Assembly (NCBI RefSeq): GCF_000003815.2
Contig: NC_049987.1
Coordinates: forward strand, 10,446,504-10,510,503
Length of the DNA: 64,000 nucleotides
Reading direction: 5' to 3'
Origin: Branchiostoma floridae
Lineage: Eukaryota > Chordata > Leptocardii > Amphioxiformes > Branchiostomatidae
Both the position numbers and the translations under genes were made by a program. Of the stretch, positions 54,838 through 64,000 are shown one piece after another. How positions within the stretch are numbered: the stretch's first letter is position 1; each line of letters starts with the position of its first letter. The notes under the pieces were generated by a model. That model had not been told where the DNA came from. It ran no database searches and saw only the letters and a program-made list of their open reading frames with translations.

Positions 54838-57800
54838 CTAGAGGAAAAACAAACACTATTTGAATCTTTTATTTAAGTTACAGCATTTGGGCAGGCCCAC
54901 GGAAAAATCTACGTCGAAAAGAGCTGTACATACTGTGTCGCATCTACATCCGTTAAGATAGTCCTTCCATATCCTGTCATTATTCTAAACCTCTATAAAT
55001 TGTTACAATAATGACACCAGATAATGGCACCGGAAATGTACAAAGGCTTAGGCAATATCGTCTATCAAAATTCTGGATATAGAACAGTGATGAAATAACA
55101 TGTATATATAAAACATCGGTTGGTAACAAGTGCTACACTCCTCGATTCCATTGATACAAAATAGACCAAAGTTTAGGGAGGGTTTAAAAAATCCGTCTGA
55201 CTCTAGACTTGCTGAAATCATGTCACATCTAGCTCCGGGCTAGTTCCGACCCACGCGTCCCACAAAGTACATAGACGTGCACAATTATCGTCATCATGAT
55301 GCTATCTGGTTTGTTATTGTCTGGTAGCGGTAGCTTAGTTGTTAGTTCGTCTTAAATACAAACGCTTGTAGATAAAGTTAATCGTCGAAGTACAACTATA
55401 GAGACCCACAAACCCCCACACGCAATCAGACAGACATCGTTGTCTGGGCCTGGAGTACTTTCTAAGAAACAATCTGTCCTTTCAAGTCTAGTCCCTACCA
55501 GACAGACTACGCTACGCCAGGGTAGTCTTACCACTTGATTGTTTTTGTCCAGCCGCTCCAGAAGGGAACATTAACCATACCGTGGACTGACTCCCCTGGC
55601 CAATTTTCCGAGTTTTTACCGAATTCTTCTACCCTCGTACCCCCGTAGTACGGCCTGATGGAGGCTATTTCAAACCCATGGAGTGGACAATTTTTCCATG
55701 ATATCATGTAGAAAAAATCCTGTCTTTCAACTTCCCTACCCACTCCTTCAAAACATAAGAAACACTGAAAACACTGAAAACAACCCCTCCCTTTCTAACA
55801 TTTCAGACTACAAACAGAGGGAGTCACATCAATGTCATATTTCTGGGTCACTTACCTAATCCCATACCCTAAAGCTACTGCTCCCATTTGAAGACTGTAA
55901 TTTTGAACAAAGAAAGGGACACACCAGTCTAACTACATGGACGATTTAACAAATAGTGTCGAGATCTATATACAGCAATGGAAAGGCCCCCATAACCCAT
56001 GTCTTCAATGGATAGTTCATTTGTATACGTATGTATGTACCTGGGCGTCTATCTTTTACAGAGAGGGAACGGAAATTTAAACACTTGGCCATGACCCGAC
56101 ATAACATTAACGTGTTAGCACGAAGTAAATGCTCGATATATCAACCCAAAACTATCTCTCTACTGGAGTGATATAGCACGATGGAAGCTAATCATAATGA
56201 TTTATAACATGCTATACTACATAGTGGATCGTTCAACAATTTCATACTCCATACCTACGCACGTTGTAAAGATTAGGCATTGACTGAAGTCTATAGCTAC
56301 GACAGAAGAAGCGTGTCTTCATAGTTTACAAATAACCATGCCGTCGTTGTCTCACAGCATAGAACACTACACTGTATAGTAGGGGATAAAAAGCGTAATA
56401 ATCAGTATGAATGGGGACAGCGAAAACACAAATCATACCGGCTTTTGTTGTCTTGAGCGATTTCAGCCAACAGTCGCCGGAATCACCTGGACTCGCTTCT
56501 CGCGTAGGTAATGAATGATCGAAACAAAGGAAGTCGTCTTCATTTCTCAATGACTACTTGAAGATGCTCCAGGGGTTGTGAATCACTCTACCGTTAAGAC
56601 GAACTGGGGGCGACGAGTGACTATTGACTACAGTCATATAGCTTGAGGGGCAAATAACGTCCCAAACAAGATGGCGTCGGTGTCATCGTTAATCAAAAGG
56701 TTACGCATTGACAATTTGATGACCTTCACATCTTGAGCATGCGCAAGGAGCGAAAAGTGCAAATGCTTGTTCGGCCATTTACTCTTCATTACAATGCAAA
56801 GACGTATTCAAGAACATTCAGTATATTTATCATGACGTCTATGCTTAAGATGAATGCGTAATAACTCATGTAATGTACTTCGGAGATATGTCCCTGTACT
56901 GCTTTATGTATGTATTGTTCGGCAGGTTTGTAGATGCCGCAGCCATTCATTAGTGACATCTAGCGGAAGACGACTGAAACGCAATTTGTAGAACGCAGTC
57001 CCACCTCTGCCGTTTCAATGTCTTGTTCAGTCATTTGGTAAGGAAAAGACGCTATATCTTATAAAGGCCAATTGCTCACTGGAAATCAATTCAACCGAAA
57101 AAAAAGTATCACATTCTTAATTGATCTCATAATAAATGCCCACATTCCCTCAAGAAAGGGTTTATTTTAAAGTACACACTTTGTTTATTAAAAAGACACA
57201 ATAATTCTAATAGTCATATTTTCTTGCGTTGTTTGTCCTCAAATGTTTTTTCAAGTCTAAGAATAGCCTGTTTTGGCGACATTCTTCTTGAAGCCAACAC
57301 TATCGTTACCTGTTCAACCCACCATAACAACACGCCTAGCATTACCTACAGCAATACCTGAGTGTGAGTTCCCTTTGACCCCACGGTCTGTCGAAGCGTG
57401 TCGATTATAAAGTCGTCCAACAAGTCTTACTGCATTAGGCACTTCTTATCTATGGTGTAATGAACTGACCCGTGTCGGAGAAGAGACCACGATGATTTAA
57501 CTGCATGAGTACTTTGTTGGTCAAAACCTCGACCAACATCCATGGTAGGTAAAGCTTCTTCCGTTTGTGTTGTTCGCACAACAAAACGTATACCTTCTAG
57601 ATCTAGCAACCGTGTATTTAAGCTCTGGTCTTTACTGCATTGGTAGTACTTGGCACTAGGAGTAGTTCTAGTTTGTTTTGGGTGGTGTCTATTTAGGAAT
57701 TTGTAATACAGCATTTGGGATGTTTGTTTACTGGACGAACGCTAGAAGTTCCAATATAACATTGATGCCCTTTTTCCAATAAACAATATAATGCAAGGCA

Positions 57801-58053
57801 TTTATGTTCATTTCAACTACAAGTATCCAAGTATCAACTTGACCAGTATCTTAAACGCATGTGGTTACTTTGGCATGCAAATTTAGATTAACCATATCTT
57901 GCAGAGGGCAACAGCACAGAGTGTAAAATGATCACAAATGAATGGGAGTCTTTTCTCTTGTTACTGAATGTTACTGCCCAGGTCACCTTACAAAGCTACT
58001 GCATTTTCTATAAAGATAAAAATTTATAAATCAATAATTCTTTTTCATGTTAG
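54838..58053. other. Intergenic region between divergent Ig gene and small secreted-protein gene
   Basis: Contains the Ig gene's upstream leader intron and presumably both promoters. I found no exon chain, RNA gene or clear repeat. The stretch around 55,490-55,750 looks like an interspersed element from its non-AT-rich composition and long minus-strand frame (GESVHGMVNVPFWSGW), but I cannot name it. Other open frames (56,326-56,550; 57,427-57,714) have no support. Confidence 0.5.
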
Positions 58054-58821
58054 ATGGCTTTCAATGTTTGTTGCCGAGGGGTCATGGTGGTAATTTTCTT
58101 CATCATTTTGGTGGCGCCATCGCTCGGAAGGGCTGATGACGTCAGCAACAGCAACAAGGACAATCAGCACGATCACAACGACAGGAAAGAACAAGCCAGT
58201 GACGCACGGATTGACGGTATTTCTTATTTTGCATTCCTCTTCGTTATTTTTTTGTGTGTGAATCGTTCTTTATAATCATCTCTTCAAGTCCATAAAAAAT
58301 GTGTTCAATGAAAATACAAGTACATATTACAACTGTACAAATCATCAAATCTTTATTTGTTGTATTTAGTTGTGTGTCTATATATGGTAACATAGAAATA
58401 CATGTGTCTAGGAGAATAAGTAGAGGTATAGAAGTGTAAGCAATGGATAGAAAGTACCAGTGTTAATATTTTGTAATTTAATGAATGGTAATAACTCATT
58501 GCGTGTTGCTATGTAATAAGACTTAGAAAATAAAACTGAACAAGCACTCCGGGTTCAACAAAGTGAGACAAACATCTAAAACATCATCAGTAAAACATCC
58601 CTTTCTCAATTCACTTCACAGTACTACTGAGCATCTTAGAAAACGTGTCGGCATTTTATGAGAAAACCCCGAAGCCGGATTTTCCTGAAGATGGAGACCC
58701 GCTTGGAGCTTACGACCCAATGAGAGCATCAGCAGAAATCGGAGAGGATAAAGATGAAAAAGTAGCGAAACCGGATACAAAGATAGAAACGGTTGTGAGG
58801 CAAAGAAGGAGGTTATATTGA
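58054..58821 (+). CDS. Unrecognised small secreted protein, 120 aa, two coding exons
   Basis: Exon 58054-58216 and exon 58622-58821 (TGA), GT-AG, phase 1; 363 nt. The ATG follows an acceptor-like TTTTTCATGTTAG directly, suggesting a 5' UTR intron ending at the start codon. The N-terminus MAFNVCCRGVMVVIFFIILV then APSLGRA is a good signal peptide. The mature part is hydrophilic and lacks Cys: an Asn/Asp/His/Lys-rich stretch (NSNKDNQHDHNDRKEQ), a short amphipathic VLLSILENVSAFYEK, then PDFPEDGDPLGAYDPM, then a charged segment ending VVRQRRRLY. The basic end and absence of domains recall prohormone precursors, but no known peptide is recognised. AATAAA follows at 59,103. It could also be a lineage-specific secreted protein. 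Confidence 0.65.
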
Positions 58822-59102
58822 TGCCATTCAATCATATGTCGCACGATGGCGCTTTTACACTGTCTAGAACGGAAAGACCTGTTATTCTGTCTGTGTATTT
58901 TAACGACACCAAGATATTGAGTCCGCCAGCGACCACTGAGCAAATTTGGTACACAAAGATTGATATCTATTTACGTTGTGTCTGTTTTGTCTTTTAAATC
59001 ATATTCAAACATCTGAGTATCGTATTCTAATTATAAAATCCAATCTTGGTCGCTGTACCGGGTCACTCAGCGATCACTGTATAGTAGAAAAGTGGGATTT
59101 TA

Positions 59103-59108
59103 AATAAA
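59103..59108 (+). terminator. Candidate polyadenylation signal AATAAA of the small secreted-protein gene
   Basis: First AATAAA after the stop at 58,821, about 280 bp downstream, and before the satellite array begins. Confidence 0.45.
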
Positions 59109-59280
59109 GTGCAACAGCTTAAGATTTGTGATAGTCTTTTATTCTGTGTGTCTTCTTGGAAACCGCAATTAACATAACCGTTACACTCAAGAATTACATA
59201 TTAACAATTATGTAAACTGCCATAAGGTGCAATCTAGCTTTATTTATTTATTCAGACCCACATCAATTGCAAAGGTTACT

Positions 59281-60702
59281 TACCTTACTCAAATTTACAT
59301 AGCATATGCCTTAGCCATACCTTAGCCATACTCATACTCATAGCAATACCTTAACCATACCTTAGCCATACTCATAGCCATACCTTAGCCATACCTTAGC
59401 CATACTCAAATTTACATAGCATATACCTTAGCCATACCTTAACCATACCTTAGCCATACCTTAGCCATACTCATAGCCAAACATTAGCCATACCTTAGCC
59501 ATATCCATAGCCATACTCATAGCCATACCTTAGCCATACCTTAGCCATACTCATAGCCATACCTTAGCCATACCTTAGCCATACTCATAGCCATACCTTA
59601 GCCATACTCATAGCCATACCTTAGCCATATACCCTAGCCATACTCAAATTTCATAGCCATACCTTAGCCATACTCAAATTTCATAGCCATACCTTAGCCA
59701 TACTCAAATTTCATAGCCATACCTTTGCCATACCTTAGCCATACCTTAGCCATACTCAAATTTCTTAGCCTTACCTTAGCCATACCTTAGCCATACCTTA
59801 GCCATACCTTAGCCATACCTTAGCCATACTCAAATTTCATAGCCATACCTTAGCCATACCTTAGCCATACCTTAGCCATACCTTACCCATACCCCACAAT
59901 AAGTGGGGCCGCGTAGCACAGTGGTATTGTATTCGGCCCGTGATCGAGAGGTCGCCGGTTCGAATCCGCCTACCGTGTTGCCGGTCTTGTGCCCTTGGGA
60001 AAGGCACTTTACACGACTTTCCTCACTTTACTCAAGTGAAAAATGAGTCGTCCCTCGGATAGGACGTTAAATGGAGGTCCCGTGTATGGGGAGAGCCATA
60101 CCCCATGCACGTTAAAGAACCCCCACACGTGCGATGGTGCGGTGTGTGTTGGTGCAAATCCTTCTGTCGGGAGTTGGTGATTCACTTCAAATCACCCGGA
60201 TGGAGGCCTGGCGAACCTCTGTCTCGTATCAGCCACATGGTGAATTACATCATTCACCCGGACGGGAGACCTGGCGTATCCCCGTCTTGTAATTAGCCTA
60301 CGAAAGGGTATGTCACCTCGTAAGGGGCGGTATAACCCCGTCGTGTGTAGACATGTGCGAACATGTCTACATTTGATCACGTCGACCGATGATGATGATG
60401 ATGATGACCCATACCTTAGCCATAATTATAGCCATACCTTAGCCATACCTTAGCCATACTCAAATTTCATAGCCATACCTTAGCCATACCTTAGCCATAC
60501 CTTAGCCATACCTTAGCCATACTCAAATTTCATAGCCATACCTTAGCCATACCTTAGCCATACCTTACCCATACCTTAGCCATAATTATAGCCATACCTT
60601 AGCCATACCTTAGCCATACTCAAATTTCATAGCCATACCTTAGCCATACCTTAGCCATACCTTAGCCATACTCATAGCCATTCCTTAGCCATACCTTAGC
60701 TA
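59281..60702 (+). repeat. 11-bp satellite array, CATACCTTAGC type, split by a SINE
   Basis: Units CATACCTTAGC in runs, interrupted by a longer variant with CATACTCAAATTTCATAGC that recurs many times, giving higher-order structure. The array occupies about 59,281-59,893 and 60,407-60,702, with the SINE between. No coding role. Confidence 0.95.
59903..60407 (+). mobile_element. tRNA-derived SINE, near-identical to 802-1305, inserted in the satellite
   Basis: GTGGGGCCGCGTAGCACAGT head with B box GGTTCGAATCC, ~400-bp body, (GAT)n tail. ACCCATACC occurs on both sides (59,885 and 60,407) but, within a CATACC-rich array, cannot be called a target duplication safely. Short frames at 60,105-60,380 come from the SINE. 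Confidence 0.88.
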
Positions 60703-61980
60703 ACCGTTAAACCCAACAGATGTGGGCACAACTAAAGTACCATCAGTCTGCATGCAGCCTAAAGTATATCGTTACTAATAAAGTAAAACTTCCATCAAAC
60801 ATTTAGAATGCTGTCCTTTACTGGTTTTCCTTGCGTGCTACCTGCTCAATTTTTTTCACAAATGTCAGACTCATCCGGTGAACTTGGACAGTAGCAGATT
60901 GCCTTAAAAGCCCTTAATGTTTATCACGTAGAGCGATAGGAATTTCCAGGCGTAACAATTTGTAGTAAGTAATGAATACTTTATATGGGTTTCTGTAGCA
61001 CTCTCATGGGAGAGGATGTTGGTGATCTTTACTGTTACAGTTCTATAAAAGTCCGGCGTACTTTAGGTTTACCTCGTAACAGTGCGATGCCATGTACCGA
61101 GATTTCATTAGTCATGTTCGGTCAAGTTATGGTTGTCTTAACTGTTGTCTGGCTTATCAAACGTTGTAAACAATATTCAAGAGCCATAAAGGAAGAGATA
61201 TGGACGCAATCGCTGCTACACCAACATTGGAGTTTTACACAGATTGCTTTATGGTCAGGTAGTAATGCCTGGTGCCACTTGGAGGTACTTTATGTCTCTC
61301 TTGTACTACGCGCTGAGACTAACATGGAAGCAATGAGCTCTTTCACGATTCTAAGTATGCAGGCGCAAGGTGAAAGGTTAGGGGTCCTGACTTGTTAACT
61401 GTTCTTGGCCCCGCCTTGCTTTATACATGTCCATATAAACACACTCCGTGGGCCTGTTTGAATAATAATATTCAGAAGTGTTTTATACATGTTGTAGAGG
61501 CCTTCACCATGCACATGCGTACTTAGAATTGTAGACTGCCTTATTTTTCTTGGGTCTACAAATTCACAAAATCAGTAAGATAGCAAAAACGTGAGCATGT
61601 CGTAGGAATGAAAGCATTCTCTCAAGAAAGACTTAGTGTATTACAAGAAACCAGATGATCAAGAAAAATCGCTCTCATTTTTCCTTAGCCATCTGACCCA
61701 ATCGCTGTGGACACGTGACTTTCTGAAGGTGTGACGTCAGCAATGGGTCAAATGTTGTTGGAAGCCGATACGCCCCCTTCTTTCCGGCCAAGAGGTTGTT
61801 GCACCCTGATGTAGATTGTCTACTTTACTCCTTGGTGACTTAGTTCTGTTAACCGAAAATTGTACTATGTCCGACAAATGTTTTGTAAGTGGGGCCATTA
61901 CCTTACCCTGCGGTCGTCTTGACATAAACTGTGTTGTATCCAACTTTCGTCAGTATCTAATTTTCGTACTAGGACGAATC
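60703..61980. other. Unique spacer between satellite arrays
   Basis: No repeat or gene I can support. The 137-residue + frame at 60,985-61,398 has no signal, domain or neighbouring exon that fits. Confidence 0.5.
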
Positions 61981-62066
61981 CTGGATATCCAGAAAACGTC
62001 CTGAGCAGAAGGACGATTCCTGGATATCCAGAAATCATCGCAAACAGGACGTTTCCTGGATAGACG
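61981..62066 (+). repeat. 39-bp repeat with the palindrome CTGGATATCCAG, first block
   Basis: Perfect 12-bp palindromes at 61981-61992 and 62020-62031, spaced 39 bp, plus a decayed third (CCTGGATAGAC) near 62,055. The unit continues AAAACGTCCTGAGCAG. Confidence 0.8.
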
Positions 62067-62420
62067 ACGGTGTTTATCCAGAACGTGTACGTGGGGTGGA
62101 GCTTCGTGTTTTCGAGGGCGGGGACTATGTTGCATGTTGTTTTCGTGGTCAGAAGGCCGCCATCTTTGTACCTCCACGCAAGAGGTTTATGTACAATTTA
62201 TTCTGTCAGCTCCTGGTGTTACAGAACTTAAACGAATATTGATAATGCTACTTCAATGTTTAGATGTTACTTACGTATCAGGCCCGATCATACTTTTTAC
62301 GTAATTAATTAACAAATGGCGGTCAAGATGGGATAAAGTCACTGTTCTTTACCGTATAGCGACACATTCTAGTTACGTGTTAATAGCATCCAGATGGCGT
62401 CCCTTTGCCCGGTCCACATC

Positions 62421-62471
62421 CTGGATATCCAGAAAACGGCCTGAACAGGAGGACGCTTCCTGGATATCCAG
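62421..62471 (+). repeat. 39-bp repeat with the palindrome CTGGATATCCAG, second block at the satellite edge
   Basis: The same unit, with palindromes at 62421-62432 and 62460-62471, again 39 bp apart. The 11-bp array starts at the very next base. Confidence 0.8.
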
Positions 62472-64000
62472 TATACCTTGGTCATACCTTGGCCATACCT
62501 TGGCCATACCTTGGCCATACTTGGTCATACCTTGGTCATACATTGGCCATACCTTGGCCATACCTTGGTCATACCTTGGCCGTACCTTGGTCATACCTTG
62601 GCCATACGTTGGTCATACCTTGGTCATACCTTGGCCATATCTTGGCCATACCTTGGCCATACCTTGGCCATACCTTGGTCATACCTTGGTCATATCTTGG
62701 TCATACCTTGGTCATACCTTGGTCATACCTTGGCCATACCTTGGTCATACCTTGGTCATACCTTGGTCATACATTGGCCATACCTTGGCCATACCTTGGC
62801 CATTATTTGGCCATACGTTGGTCATACCTTGGCCATACCTTGGTCATACCTTGGTCATACCTTGATCATACCTTGGTCATACCTTGGCCATACCTTGGCC
62901 ATACCTTGGCCATACCTTGGCCATACCTTGGCCATACCTTGGCCATACCTTGGTCATACGTTGGTCATATCTTGGCAATACCTTGGCAATACATTGGCCA
63001 TACCTTGGTCATACCTTGGTCATACCTTGGTCATACCTTGACCATACCTTGGTCATACCTTGGTCATACCTTAGCAATACCTTGGTCATACCTTGGTCAT
63101 ACCTTGGTCATACCTTGGTCATACCTTGGTCATACCTTGGTAATACCTTGGTCATACCTTGGCCATACCTTGGTCATACCTTGGTCATACCTTGACCATA
63201 CTTTGGTCATACCTTGGTCATACCTTGGTCATACCTTGATCATACCTTGGTCATACCTTGGCCATACCTTGGCCATACCTTGGCCATACCTTGGCCATAC
63301 CTTGGCCATACCTTGGTCATACCTTGGTCATACCTTGGCCATACCTTGGTCATACCTTGGTCATACCTTGGTCATACCTTGGTCATACCTTGGTCATACC
63401 TTGGTCATACCTTGGTCATACCTTGGTCATACCTTGGTCATACCTTGGTCATACCTTGGTCATACCTTGGTCATACGTTGGCCATACTTTGGTCATACCT
63501 TGGTCATACCTTGGTCATACCTTGATCATACCTTGGTCATACCTTGGCCATACCTTGGCCATACCTTGGCCATACCATGGCCATACCTTGGTCATACCCT
63601 GGTCATACCTTGGTAATACCTTGGCAATACATTGGCCATACCTTGGTCATACCTTGGTGATACCTTGGTCATACCTTGGCAATACCTTGGTCATACCTTG
63701 GTCATACCTTGGTCATACCTTGGTCATACCTTGGTCATACATTGGTCATACCTTGGTCATACCTTGGCCATACCTTGGTCATACCTTGGTCATACCTTGG
63801 TCATACCTTGGTCATACCTTGGTCATACCTTGGCCATACCTTGGTCATACCTTGGTCATACATTGGTCATACCTTGGTCATACCTTGGTCCTACCTTGTT
63901 CCTACCTTGGTCCTACCTTGGTCCTACCTTGGTCCTACCTTGGTCCTACCTTGGTCCTACCTTGGTCATAACTTAGCCATACCTTGGCCATACCTTGGTC
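62472..64000 (+). repeat. 11-bp satellite array, ATACCTTGGYC type, runs off the window end
   Basis: More than 135 units of ATACCTTGGTC or ATACCTTGGCC, with TACCTTGGTCC variants near 63,890-63,960 and occasional ATACATTGG or ATACGTTGG. Because the unit has no stop in any + frame, long open frames (up to 403 residues, repeating LGHTLVIPWSY) appear; they are not genes. Confidence 0.97.

Noticed and set aside
60985-61398. 137-residue protein gene between the satellites
   Set aside because: No signal peptide at the start, no domain, no fitting splice partner; compatible with a chance frame.
62405-63971. Long open frames (up to 403 residues) of LGHTLVIPWSY repeats
   Set aside because: They are the translation of an 11-bp satellite that has no stop in any forward frame; no start context, exon structure or domain.
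59281-64000. CRISPR-like array
   Set aside because: Units are 11 bp with no spacers, and the DNA is animal.

Overview
This is animal nuclear DNA: split genes with GT-AG introns, SINEs, non-LTR and DIRS-like retroelements, palindromic MITEs and satellite. The set of genes and repeats suggests a cephalochordate (amphioxus, Branchiostoma). That is inferred from protein similarity and repeat style; no species marker was tested.

Layout. (1) 1-36,823, + strand: the 3' two-thirds (31 exons, 1,678 residues, reading frame unbroken across every junction) of a cation-independent mannose-6-phosphate receptor, IGF2R. It covers the last ten MRH repeats or so, the membrane segment and the tail. Its introns hold a SINE, a ~5 kb DIRS-like retroelement with its circular-junction copy, a 163-bp satellite, a CCAAT/TATA-bearing tandem duplication, a full-length CR1/L2-type retrotransposon with an 11-bp target duplication, and a complete gene on the other strand. 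(2) 20,299-23,492, - strand: that nested gene encodes a secreted coiled-coil protein with a contactin-associated-protein-type fibrinogen-like domain (6 coding exons, 389 aa). (3) 40,329-46,787, - strand: HGSNAT, the lysosomal heparan-alpha-glucosaminide N-acetyltransferase (17 exons found; the 5' end is lost near a 100-N assembly gap). (4) 48,050-54,753, - strand: a complete five-Ig-domain type I membrane protein (14 coding exons, 639 aa). (5) 58,054-58,821, + strand: a two-exon gene for an unrecognised 120-aa secreted protein. (6) 59,281-64,000: 11-bp satellite arrays, one split by a SINE, the other starting directly after a 39-bp repeat that contains a perfect 12-bp palindrome.

IGF2R and HGSNAT are convergent neighbours and both serve the lysosome: one delivers phosphomannosyl hydrolases, the other acetylates heparan sulfate across the lysosomal membrane. 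Whether this adjacency is conserved is open. The most distinctive observations are the DIRS-like element whose internal complementary region reads as the right end joined to the left end, the nested gene, the IGF2R differences (no fibronectin-II insert, changed repeat-11 loop, Met-Leu instead of Leu-Leu in the tail), the Ig domains without the usual cysteine pair, and the unknown small secreted protein.
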